From the NCBI GenBank assembly GCA_964446495.1, contig CAYUOY010000042.1:1-25732 (forward strand): 25,732 nucleotides of DNA. The letters run 5' to 3'. The notes under the pieces were generated by a model that had not been told where the DNA came from, did not search any database, and saw only the letters and a list, made by a program, of their open reading frames with translations. Origin of the DNA: JAADHU01 sp964446495. GTDB lineage: Bacteria > Pseudomonadota > Gammaproteobacteria > Steroidobacterales > Woeseiaceae. A program made the translations under genes and the position numbers. Positions 16,108 to 23,921 of this stretch are shown one piece after another (positions within the stretch are counted from its first letter, which is position 1; the number at the start of each line of letters is the position of its first letter).

Positions 16108-17148
16108 ATGTTCGGGATGAAGCGACCCGTCGTATTCCTGGGTGGCGTCCTGACTGTTGGCGTACTGGTCGCATTGATGGGCATGTGGCAATTACACCGC
16201 TATCTGAATACTCCGCTGGAAGTACCAGAGGGCGGACTGAATTTCGAGATTCTTCCTGGCACCGCATTCTCGAGTATTAGCAGAAATCTGACCGCACTCA
16301 ATGTGCTGCGGCATCCGCGAGTACTCAATGGTTATGTGAGGTGGAGCGGCAAGGCTGAGCGCGTACATGCCGGCGAATACCGGATTAGCGAGGGAATTAC
16401 TCCGGCCGCCTTGCTCGATATGTTCATTTCGGGTGATGTGAAAATGCATTCTTTCACGATAGTCGAGGGCTGGACGTATAGGGAATTGCTGATCGCTCTG
16501 GCAAGCAACGACGCGATTGAGCATACCGTGGTGTACGAAGACTGGCCGGCTGTTTTGGAGTCGTTGTCGACGGACTACGAGCATCCGGAAGGATTGTTTC
16601 TGCCGGAAACCTACCTTTTCCCCCGCCATACACCGGATACGGATCTGCTAAAACAGGCGTTCGATGCACTGCAGGTCGTGCTGCAACAGGAGTGGGATGG
16701 GCGGGACGTGAATTTGCCGATAAAGACAGCCTACGAGGCATTGATTCTTGCATCCATCATCGAAAAAGAAACGGCGCTGGCCGCGGAGCGACCGCGAATA
16801 TCCGGCGTTTTTGTGCGCAGGTTGCAATTACGAATGCGTTTGCAGACGGATCCTACGGTTATCTATGGAATCGGCGATGACTTTGACGGCAATTTGACCC
16901 GCAAACACCTGCGCACTGATACGACCTACAATACCTATACACGACGTGGTCTCCCGCCAACGCCTATCGCCTTGCCAGGCAAAGCGGCCATTGCAGCCGC
17001 AATGCATCCGCAGGCCGGTAGCGAAGTGTATTTTGTAGCCACCGGCCTGGGGGACGGTAGTCATCATTTTTCTTCGACGAAACAAGAGCATGATGCAGCG
17101 GTACGGGAGTACCTGGCACGCCAGAGAGCGAAACGGAAGCAGGACTGA
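16108..17148 (+). CDS. mltG: Endolytic murein transglycosylase
   Basis: 346 aa. MltG cleaves nascent peptidoglycan strands at the inner membrane and is proposed to terminate glycan polymerisation. An N-terminal transmembrane helix (about residues 8-27) is followed by a LysM-like region (GTAFSSISRNL) and the YceG domain. The catalytic Glu219 lies in LASIIEKET. Further signatures are EGLFLPETY, LQTDPTVIYG, TYNTYTRRGLPPTPI and the PGKAAIAAAMHP segment. The start at 16108 gives a short cytosolic tail. An ATG at 16117 is nearly equivalent. It lies 5 bases upstream of tmk, the standard pairing in gammaproteobacteria. Confidence 0.95.
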   Translation: MFGMKRPVVFLGGVLTVGVLVALMGMWQLHRYLNTPLEVPEGGLNFEILPGTAFSSISRNLTALNVLRHPRVLNGYVRWSGKAERVHAGEYRISEGITPAALLDMFISGDVKMHSFTIVEGWTYRELLIALASNDAIEHTVVYEDWPAVLESLSTDYEHPEGLFLPETYLFPRHTPDTDLLKQAFDALQVVLQQEWDGRDVNLPIKTAYEALILASIIEKETALAAERPRISGVFVRRLQLRMRLQTDPTVIYGIGDDFDGNLTRKHLRTDTTYNTYTRRGLPPTPIALPGKAAIAAAMHPQAGSEVYFVATGLGDGSHHFSSTKQEHDAAVREYLARQRAKRKQD

Positions 17149-17153
17149 GGCGC

Positions 17154-17789
17154 GTGAAATACGGAAAATTTATTACGGTTGAAGGCATAGAGGGAGTCGG
17201 TAAATCGACCAACATCGACCACTTGTCGGCTTTGATTGAACAGCGGGGCATCGAGGTTGTACGCACGCGCGAGCCCGGCGGTACGCCAATGGCCGAACGT
17301 ATACGCGGGCTGCTGCTGGAGCACGGGGAGGAGCCGTTGCCGGATACAGCCGAACTCTTGTTGTTTTTCGCCGCGCGCTCGCTGCATGTCAACAACACCA
17401 TCCGACCGGCATTGCAGGCGGGAAAATGGGTGGTTTGCGATCGTTTTACCGACGCGACACGAGCCTACCAGGGGGATGCCCGGGGTCTCGACATGGGACG
17501 CATCAATACGCTGGCACAGTGGGTGCATGAAGGCCTGGAACCCGATGTCACGCTATTGCTGGATGCGCCGGCGGACATAGGCATGGGAAGGGCCGAAAAA
17601 CGCGGTGCCGCTGACCGACTGGAATCTGAAAAAATTACTTTCTATGAACGGGCGCGTGAGGGTTATCTTACGCTGGCCCGAGCCGAACCGGAGCGCTTCA
17701 CGGTAATTGACGCGAGTCAGCCGCTGGCAGCGGTGAAAGCGGATATTGAGCGCGTGCTGCGGAAACTTTTAGCGGATAAATGGGATTAA
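17154..17789 (+). CDS. tmk: Thymidylate kinase
   Basis: 211 aa. Tmk phosphorylates dTMP to dTDP for DNA synthesis. Visible motifs are the P-loop GIEGVGKST (residues 11-19), TREPGGTP, the FFAARSLHV helix, CDRFTDATRAYQG, and the arginine-bearing LID segment RAEKRGAADRLE. The LID arginines mark an E. coli-type enzyme rather than the human or yeast type. The start is GTG at 17154, five bases after mltG. No closer ATG preserves the first strand. Length is normal. Confidence 0.96.
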   Translation: MKYGKFITVEGIEGVGKSTNIDHLSALIEQRGIEVVRTREPGGTPMAERIRGLLLEHGEEPLPDTAELLLFFAARSLHVNNTIRPALQAGKWVVCDRFTDATRAYQGDARGLDMGRINTLAQWVHEGLEPDVTLLLDAPADIGMGRAEKRGAADRLESEKITFYERAREGYLTLARAEPERFTVIDASQPLAAVKADIERVLRKLLADKWD

Positions 17790-17816
17790 TTACGTCAAGC
17801 AAATGATTGATATTTA

Positions 17817-18803
17817 ATGAATATACCCTGGCTAGCATCGCTTGAAGAGAACTGGCGGCAACAGGTGCGGCAGGCGCGAGTACCGCATGCGATTCTGTTG
17901 TATGGCGCCGCAGGCGTCGGCAAGCGGTGTTTCGCTGCCTGGTTGGCCCGGGAACGTCTGGGGTTGGTGGGAGCGGATCAGGGGCCGGATTACCCGCTGA
18001 AGTTTCCGGAACACGCAGACCTGCGCTGGTTATCACCGCCTGTGGACAAGAAAACGATTGGTGTAGATCAAATACGGAGCCTCATCGCTGATTTGAGCCT
18101 GACCAGCTATGAAGGTGGGAGCAAGGTGGCCGTCATTGAGCCAGCCAACGCAATGACCGCGAATGCCGCCAATAGCCTGCTAAAGACGCTGGAGGAGCCG
18201 GCCGGTGAGGCGTTGCTGATACTGGTGGCCGACCGCATGGGCAAGCTTCCTGCGACAATTCTCAGTCGCTGCCAACGGCTGAATGTGACAGTGCCACCAG
18301 AGCAGATCAGTTTGCCCTGGTTGGATCAGTTGCGGCCTGCATCCGGCTGGCGAGAGGCGCTAAAGCTCGCCGGGGATGCACCCCTTGCCGCAATTGAGGC
18401 CATCGAGCAACTGGATCAGGCCGCCGGCATGCTGGCGGATTTTGCGGCATTACCCTCAGGGCAGGCGTCGCCTGTCGAGGTGGCCGCGCAGTGGGCCAAA
18501 TTCGAACCGGACTTCTGGCTGGAGTGGATGAGCCGAACTCTTCTCGAGGTCGCGAAACGCGCTGTGTGCGGCACCGCAGCGACGATTGAGGGTGGTGTGC
18601 CGGAATCTGTGCTGCGCTACATAGACAGACGAAATTTGTTCTGCTATTTAGACATAATTAACAGGCTAAGAAGCCAGGCAGCTGGGAGTTTTAACGTCCA
18701 GTTGACGCTGGAGAGTCTGTTGATCGACTGGGCGGGTGGATTGAAGGACTGCCACCGCTCGTATTACCCCGGCGAGGCATTGCCGGTCGCGAATTTAAGG
18801 TAG
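17817..18803 (+). CDS. holB: DNA polymerase III delta' subunit
   Basis: 328 aa. Delta' is a rigid subunit of the clamp loader that places the beta clamp on DNA. The AAA+ fold shows GAAGVGKR (Walker A-like, residues 30-37), IGVDQIRSLI, NAANSLLKTLEEP, and the sensor and Arg-finger region SRCQR (150-154). Two features deserve note. The four-cysteine zinc module that usually follows helix 2 of bacterial clamp-loader subunits is missing; residues 45-70 contain no Cys. The P-loop is unusually intact compared with E. coli delta', though it ends GKR rather than GKS/T. The ATG follows tmk by 27 bases. The tmk-holB-pilZ order supports the call. Confidence 0.9.
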   Translation: MNIPWLASLEENWRQQVRQARVPHAILLYGAAGVGKRCFAAWLARERLGLVGADQGPDYPLKFPEHADLRWLSPPVDKKTIGVDQIRSLIADLSLTSYEGGSKVAVIEPANAMTANAANSLLKTLEEPAGEALLILVADRMGKLPATILSRCQRLNVTVPPEQISLPWLDQLRPASGWREALKLAGDAPLAAIEAIEQLDQAAGMLADFAALPSGQASPVEVAAQWAKFEPDFWLEWMSRTLLEVAKRAVCGTAATIEGGVPESVLRYIDRRNLFCYLDIINRLRSQAAGSFNVQLTLESLLIDWAGGLKDCHRSYYPGEALPVANLR

Positions 18804-18811
18804 ATGCTGCA

Positions 18812-19150
18812 ATGACAAAACCCGGCCTGTTAACGTTGACGATCAAGGACAAGAGTGCGCTGTATCTCGCCTACATGCCGCAAGTGATCAATGGTGGCCT
18901 GTTCATTCCCACCAACAGCTCTTATCGCCTGGGCGACGAGGTGTTCATGCTGCTGAATCTGATGGGTGAGGACGAGAAAATTCCGATTGCTGGAACCGTC
19001 ATCTGGATGACGCCCAAGGGCGCGCAGGGTAAGCGCACGGCTGGTATTGGCGTGCAATTCAGCGATCAGGATCAGGGCAACACGCAGAAGAAAATTGAAA
19101 ATTACCTGGCGGGCGCACTGGGCGGCGACAAGCCGACCCACACAATGTAA
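18812..19150 (+). CDS. pilZ: PilZ domain protein, type IV pilus-type
   Basis: 112 aa. This is the single-domain PilZ family, first known from Pseudomonas PilZ, which is needed for type IV pilus biogenesis. The sequence shows GGLFIPTNSSYRLGDEVFMLLNL, then IAGTVIWMTPKGAQGKRTAGIGVQF and a C-terminal helix. The RxxxR motif that binds cyclic di-GMP in other PilZ proteins is not visible at the N-terminus, as in canonical PilZ. It lies 8 bases after holB, its normal position. The next gene is usually tatD; here it is an opposing gene whose stop codon directly abuts this one. Confidence 0.9.
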   Translation: MTKPGLLTLTIKDKSALYLAYMPQVINGGLFIPTNSSYRLGDEVFMLLNLMGEDEKIPIAGTVIWMTPKGAQGKRTAGIGVQFSDQDQGNTQKKIENYLAGALGGDKPTHTM

Positions 19151-20194
19151 CTACTGCTCTGCGCTGCTGATGCCGCCGCGCAAGACCTGGGTCTGATAAC
19201 CACGTTCACTGAGAATGTAGGCGCCTGCCGAACTGCGTCGGCCGGTATCACAGCAAAGCACGTACTTCTTTGATTTATCCAGTGTATTGATTTTCAGTCG
19301 AATGAAATACAAGGGAATGTTCAGAGCTCCCTCAAGATGCTGGTTTTCGAACTCGCTGGGCAGGCGAACATCCAGCCACTGACCGCCATTCTTGATGATT
19401 TGTTCGGCTTCACTGTAGCTCACCCACTCAAGCATCGGTTCATTCAGCAATTTTTTGAAGTCTTCTTTTCCGAGTCGCATGACAGAACCGTCTTTCTGCA
19501 TGGTGACCGTGGCATTTCGCTTGGCGTTGGAGATCAGTGCTTCTTCGCCAAAGGTATCGCCGACCTGGAGTTCGGCGAGCCGTATGCCTTCCTTGTTCAA
19601 CGGCGTTTCCCGGGTAACCAGGCATTTGCCGCGCGTCAAAACATAAAAATAATCGCCTTCGGTGCCTTGTTTGACGATGATGTCACCCGACTTGTAGTTG
19701 ATCTGCTGCATACGCATGAAGATCGCCTGAATATTCGCGGGAGGAATTTTGTGGAATGCCTTGGCCTGTAACAGCGTCGTCATCCAGTCTTCGCCATCAT
19801 CCTGGCCGCCGCTTAATTCAGAGACCTCGTAAGATCCCGTTTGATCCCAGGTGAGCATGACATCGAGCAGATCACTATCAATCGCAATATATTGCACGCG
19901 ATCCCTCGCCCGACCCGAGACACGACGCGGAAATACCGCGGCAACCGGGTTCCTGGCACTATCACTGTCACCTTCGATGAGTTCGACGACCTCACCCTGA
20001 TCTAACAATTCCAGGGTTCCAGACAGAATATAGACCGTGCGTTTCTCCGTATCGCCTTCCTTGAACAGGAATTGCTGCGGTGACAGCTCACGAATCTGTA
20101 CCTTACCCACCAGGGCAGCCAGATTGTCTCGCTTCAGACCGTCGAGAGGGGAAAACCTCTTGAGCAGTTCGGCATCCAGCCGGTCAGCTGTCAT
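19151..20194 (-). CDS. Double cyclic-nucleotide-binding domain protein fused to rhodanese
   Basis: 347 aa, probably cytosolic. Residues about 12-115 form a first cyclic-nucleotide-binding-like domain (LFKEGDTEKRTVYILSGTLEL) that lacks the phosphate-binding cassette. Residues about 140-255 form a second, complete-looking one (IIVKQGTEGDYFYVLTRGK, then VGDTFGEEALISNAKRNATV with Arg226). Residues about 256-347 form a rhodanese domain with the active-site loop C-D-T-G-R-R-S (Cys315) after WLDVRLPSEF. The architecture suggests a nucleotide-gated sulphur-transfer or persulphide sensor, but the ligand and partner are unknown. No DNA-binding domain is present, so it is not a Crp-type regulator. It ends exactly where pilZ ends, on the opposite strand. 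Confidence 0.85.
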   Translation of the reverse strand: MTADRLDAELLKRFSPLDGLKRDNLAALVGKVQIRELSPQQFLFKEGDTEKRTVYILSGTLELLDQGEVVELIEGDSDSARNPVAAVFPRRVSGRARDRVQYIAIDSDLLDVMLTWDQTGSYEVSELSGGQDDGEDWMTTLLQAKAFHKIPPANIQAIFMRMQQINYKSGDIIVKQGTEGDYFYVLTRGKCLVTRETPLNKEGIRLAELQVGDTFGEEALISNAKRNATVTMQKDGSVMRLGKEDFKKLLNEPMLEWVSYSEAEQIIKNGGQWLDVRLPSEFENQHLEGALNIPLYFIRLKINTLDKSKKYVLCCDTGRRSSAGAYILSERGYQTQVLRGGISSAEQ

Positions 20195-20360
20195 TCTTCA
20201 TACTACAGGTCACTTTTCCGAGGTTTTGTCGCAACGATTGCGGTTCGCTAAGTCGTTATTCTAACTTGATTTTGTGTAATTCCGGTACTTCCCGGTACGC
20301 GCAGCGTGAAACGGCGCACAGTTTACCATCCCTGAAACGGCATTCGTCATTGATATAGGA

Positions 20361-22424
20361 TTAATCGGCGCTTGCCTCTCTAAAAGCGGCCCAACCGGAG
20401 TGTGGCTGGAATCGATCACCGTATTGTTGCTGCAGTTCTTGCAGCCGCTGCACGACCGTCTCAATGCCGCGTTCCCGAGCGTATTGCAGCGGACCACCGC
20501 GAAACGGAGCGAATCCGGTGCCGAATATCACGCCTGCATCCAACAAGTCCGCATCCGCAACCACTTTCTCATCCAGGCAGGCGACCGCTTCATTGACCAT
20601 CGGCAGCATGAGGCGATCTTCGATATTGTCGGCCAGGCGGGCGTTCACTTGAGTGCCCGCTGATGGCTTTATGGCCTTTCCGGCTTCCCATCGATAGAAA
20701 CCCTGTCCCGACTTTCGACCGAATTGCTTGCGCCCGACCATGTCGGTCAGGCGAGACGGGATGGGTCTGTCAAAGGCGCTGCCAAGTACTTTCGATACAT
20801 GCACGGCAACGTCAATGCCGACGCTGTCAATCAATTCAATCGGTCCCATCGGCATGCCGAATGATTCCGCTGCCGCATCGATATCGACCAACGCGATTCC
20901 GTCTTCGACAAGCTGCATGGCCTCCGCCATGTACGGTGCAAGCACACGATTGACCACAAAGCCAGGCGAGCTGGCGCATAACAACGGCAGCTTTCCAATT
21001 CGATTGACAAAGGCGAAGGCGGCGTCAAGAATTTCCTCATCCGTATCATCGCAGCGAATAATTTCAACCAGCGGCAATTGCGCAACAGGGTTGAAGAAAT
21101 GCAAGCCAACAAATCGTCGCGGATGCTCCAGTTCGGTACGCAAATCCTGGAGTCGAATACTCGATGTATTGGTGGCCAGAATTGCGCGCTCCTGCATTGA
21201 TGCCTGCACGTTTGCATAAAGCGCTTTCTTGGCATCCAGATCTTCGTAGATGGCCTCGATAATGAGATCGGCGCTTGCGACGCCATCGCCATCCACGTCG
21301 GCCTTCAGTCTCGCCGCAGTAGCTGCTCGCTTCTGCTCGTCCCGCACCTTGCGGGAAAACAGCTTGTCCGCCCGGGTCATGGCGGGTTCAATGTATTTCA
21401 TCTCCCGGTCTTGCAGTGTTACCTCCAGACCGCGGTAGGCACACCACGCTGCGATGTCTCCACCCATTACCCCGGCACCAATAACATGGACGCTTTTCAC
21501 GGTGGTTGAGGATTTCTTACCCTGCGACTTCAACCGGTTTTGCAGAAAAAAGACGCGTATCAGATTGCGAGCTGTACTGCCGCACATCAGATTCGCGATT
21601 GAGCGAGCCTCGGCTTCGTACCCCGTCTTTTCAGCCGCGCCGTATCGGGCCCACAAATCAATGATGGCGTAAGGAGCCGGGTAGTGTTCCCGGCGCGCTT
21701 TACCGGCGACCTGCTTTCTAAGCGTCTTAACGATGAACGGCCGAAAAATCGAGAGGTTAAGAAGCCGGTCAAGCAATGGTGCGATGGCCTTCTCAGGTCC
21801 TGACGTAATCAATCCAGCCGCGACCTGTTTCCAGTCGTCCGCACTGCAAACACGGTCGACGAGACCCTGGCGTTTGGCCTTGTCGACCGTGATCGACTTG
21901 CCCGTCAGCATCAGCTGCATTGCCGCGCGTACTCCGACGATGTGCACTGTCCGTATGGTGCCGCCAAATCCAGGGTGAATGCCGAGTTGGACCTCGGGCA
22001 ATCCCAGAACCGGTTTTGGGAGTTTGTGTGCCAGTCGGTAATCGCAGGCCAGGGCCAGCTCAAGTCCGCCACCCAAAGCAAAGCCGTTAATGACGGCAAC
22101 TGTAGGACAGTTGAGTGCCGCCAGCCGATCAAGGACGAGCTGTCCCTGGCGGATAAGCGCGTAGGCCTGATCGGTGTCTTCGATCGTTGTGAACTCGTTG
22201 ATGTCGGCTCCCATAACAAAGCCATTACTTTTGCCTGAATAGATCACGACGCCTTTGGGCATAGCGGCTTCGAACTGCACAATATGGTCGGCCAATTCCC
22301 GCAGAACAGGCTCCGACAAGACGTTGGCGCTGCTGTCAGCTTTGTCGATACACAGCCAGACAATGCCATTTTCGTCCTTCTCGGCGGTCCAGTGTGTCAA
22401 CTGATTGTCTGTTTTGTCGTTCAT
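20361..22424 (-). CDS. fadJ: FadJ/FadB-type enoyl-CoA hydratase / 3-hydroxyacyl-CoA dehydrogenase
   Basis: 687 aa. A bifunctional beta-oxidation enzyme that hydrates 2-enoyl-CoA and oxidises 3-hydroxyacyl-CoA with NAD+. The hydratase half (about 1-280) has the oxyanion-hole segment VMGADINEF and both catalytic glutamates: Glu122 in GGGLELALACDYR and Glu144 in LGLPEVQLGIHPG. The dehydrogenase half has the Rossmann motif GAGVMGGD (316-323), His442 in GLHFFNPV with the surrounding VEII, and the C-terminal GPIELIDSVGID domain. Overall length is slightly under E. coli FadB or FadJ (about 715-730). No thiolase (fadA/fadI) gene lies beside it in this window. The start is ATG at 22424 with AGGA upstream. 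The EEP gene lies 62 bases upstream on the same strand and could be co-transcribed. fadB versus fadJ is not settled. Confidence 0.9.
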   Translation of the reverse strand: MNDKTDNQLTHWTAEKDENGIVWLCIDKADSSANVLSEPVLRELADHIVQFEAAMPKGVVIYSGKSNGFVMGADINEFTTIEDTDQAYALIRQGQLVLDRLAALNCPTVAVINGFALGGGLELALACDYRLAHKLPKPVLGLPEVQLGIHPGFGGTIRTVHIVGVRAAMQLMLTGKSITVDKAKRQGLVDRVCSADDWKQVAAGLITSGPEKAIAPLLDRLLNLSIFRPFIVKTLRKQVAGKARREHYPAPYAIIDLWARYGAAEKTGYEAEARSIANLMCGSTARNLIRVFFLQNRLKSQGKKSSTTVKSVHVIGAGVMGGDIAAWCAYRGLEVTLQDREMKYIEPAMTRADKLFSRKVRDEQKRAATAARLKADVDGDGVASADLIIEAIYEDLDAKKALYANVQASMQERAILATNTSSIRLQDLRTELEHPRRFVGLHFFNPVAQLPLVEIIRCDDTDEEILDAAFAFVNRIGKLPLLCASSPGFVVNRVLAPYMAEAMQLVEDGIALVDIDAAAESFGMPMGPIELIDSVGIDVAVHVSKVLGSAFDRPIPSRLTDMVGRKQFGRKSGQGFYRWEAGKAIKPSAGTQVNARLADNIEDRLMLPMVNEAVACLDEKVVADADLLDAGVIFGTGFAPFRGGPLQYARERGIETVVQRLQELQQQYGDRFQPHSGWAAFREASAD

Positions 22425-22486
22425 GAGGTTCCTGATTTCGTTGCCGAGTTAGCCCTGTTCGCAATCTTGCGGTCATCTGGCCCGGG

Positions 22487-23233
22487 CTAGCGCCTGTGCA
22501 CCACGACCTCGAAGTCGCAAATAAGGGGCAGATGATCGGAAAAGCGTACTTTGGGAATCTCAAAATGTCGCATCGTTATCCCTTCCTGGTAAAGAATGAA
22601 ATCCAGTTCCTTACGCGGTGAGCGGCTGGGATAAGAGGGCAGGCTCTGGACGTTCGCACTTCGCAATCCCGCCGCTTTCATAAACAGGTAAATCTCATTC
22701 TCGCCCCAGAAGGTGTTGAAGTCGCCTGCCACAATCACGGGTTTTTCAGTATCGCATATCAGATCATAGAGGCGTCGCAGTTGCAGATGCCGGTGTCTGT
22801 ACTTAAGGGATAAGTGCACCAGAAAGATGGCGAAGTTTTCCATTTCCAGTTCAATAATGAGTCTTTTCACGCCGGTATCGAAATAATGGAAGGTTTCGCC
22901 GTGCACCCGTTCCGCCGCCAGAAACGCGTTTCCCTGTTTGCGAATAATCGGCAACAGTTGATTGATCGACGACTCACCGTATTTGATTTCGTAGGATGAG
23001 TTCATGCCCAGTTCAGCGCCGATGCTCTCTGCCTGGTTGACCATGCGACTCCTGATCGATCCGGTATCGACCTCGATCAGTCCGACTATGTCCGGATCAC
23101 AGGAGCGAATGAATTCGGTGATGTCGGGAAGAACATTCTGATTGCCGAGCAAATAACCCGCCCCGGGCAGTGGCACATGCATCGATGCGCCGGCACCGAC
23201 CGCATATCGAATGTTATACAGAAGCAGACGCAT
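22487..23233 (-). CDS. Endonuclease/exonuclease/phosphatase-fold protein
   Basis: 248 aa. A metal-dependent phosphodiesterase or phosphatase of the EEP superfamily (DNase I, exonuclease III, sphingomyelinase and relatives). All expected catalytic positions are present: Asn7 (LLLYNIRY), Glu54 (GLIEVD), His140 (LVHLSL), Asp171 and Asn173 (VAGDFNTF), Asp211 (KELDFIL) and Asp233-His234 (FSDHLPL). There is no signal peptide, so it acts in the cytosol unless a different start is used. The substrate cannot be told from the sequence; DNA, RNA, phospholipid or inositol phosphate are all possible for this fold. It is divergent from the TIR-like gene, with a 193-base shared upstream region in which I see no strong promoter. 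Confidence 0.88.
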   Translation of the reverse strand: MRLLLYNIRYAVGAGASMHVPLPGAGYLLGNQNVLPDITEFIRSCDPDIVGLIEVDTGSIRSRMVNQAESIGAELGMNSSYEIKYGESSINQLLPIIRKQGNAFLAAERVHGETFHYFDTGVKRLIIELEMENFAIFLVHLSLKYRHRHLQLRRLYDLICDTEKPVIVAGDFNTFWGENEIYLFMKAAGLRSANVQSLPSYPSRSPRKELDFILYQEGITMRHFEIPKVRFSDHLPLICDFEVVVHRR

Positions 23234-23426
23234 ACAGGATTCGTCGGAGTTCCATTGGTGGTGGCAAAGGGCCGAGCATTCTCAGCGGGTTGGGCGTAGT
23301 ACCATACAGTAGAAAGAATCTTCGAACACCGGTTTCTTGAGTCCCTGGCGGATTGTGAACGAACGCTGGTCAGAGCCCGGTCCGATTCGCTAGACTGGGC
23401 AGATCAGCGATGCAGAGGAGGTACCC

Positions 23427-23876
23427 GTGTCCGAGAAAAAGCCGATTCAAATCTACGTAAGTCACCTGTTTGCGGAGGACGCCGATTACCTCAGGGTGTT
23501 TGAATTTCTTGAGAGCGTGGATCGTTTCTTCTACATCAACGTCAGCAAACCGGAGAATATTCCGCAGTCGGGTGGGTTGGATGCCATCAAAGACGAATTC
23601 ATTGCGCAGATCAAAGAAGCGGAGGCGGTCGTGATTCTGGCGGCCCATTTTGAGGAGAACGTGGAACTGGTTCGGTTCCAGATGGATGTCGCTGAAGCAA
23701 ATGAAAAACCGATCGTTGCCATCCGGCCGTTTGGCGGATTGAACGAAACGGCAGAGGAACTCACCAACCGGGTAGCGGAGCACCTGGTTTGGAACGCACG
23801 AGAAATCGCTGATGCCATTCGGCGCCAGGCAAGGCTCGAAGATACGGCGCGATGGGATGTGATTGACTTCCCGTAA
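23427..23876 (+). CDS. Orphan TIR-like (ThsB-type) domain protein
   Basis: 149 aa. The layout fits a small flavodoxin-like TIR or TIR-like domain. Strand 1 is IQIYVSH (7-13), strand 2 is FFYINVS (34-40), helix IKDEFIAQIKEAEA leads to strand VVILAAH (68-74), then VRFQMDVAEANEKPIVAIRPFGG (82-104). The last block aligns by eye with the W-x-x-x-E region followed by a KxIIGI strand in ThsB-type TIR proteins. The position expected to hold the catalytic Glu is Gln85 here, so NAD+ cleavage is doubtful. The start is GTG at 23427 with a strong AGGAGG 5 bases upstream. A weak promoter pair TGGTCA/TAGACT lies at 23367-23396. No ThsA or other defence effector is adjacent. The function is unknown; the fold call is from pattern recognition only. 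Confidence 0.6.
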   Translation: MSEKKPIQIYVSHLFAEDADYLRVFEFLESVDRFFYINVSKPENIPQSGGLDAIKDEFIAQIKEAEAVVILAAHFEENVELVRFQMDVAEANEKPIVAIRPFGGLNETAEELTNRVAEHLVWNAREIADAIRRQARLEDTARWDVIDFP

Positions 23877-23921
23877 ATACCCTAAAAACCCGTTATTTAT
23901 CGCATAAACTTGATCAATATT

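Noticed and set aside
20195..20360. Repeat CCGGTAC-ttc-CCGGTAC near 20281-20300 as an operator
   Set aside because: It is only a short direct repeat with no promoter in register. The 166-base gap otherwise shows nothing firm.
22487..23233. EEP-fold protein as a GlyGly-CTERM rhombosortase substrate
   Set aside because: Some secreted nucleases of this fold carry such tails, but this protein has no signal peptide and no Gly-Gly plus hydrophobic C-terminus.
23427..23876. A Thoeris anti-phage system
   Set aside because: Only a TIR-like protein is present. There is no ThsA (SIR2/SLOG or Macro) gene nearby, and the expected catalytic Glu is Gln.
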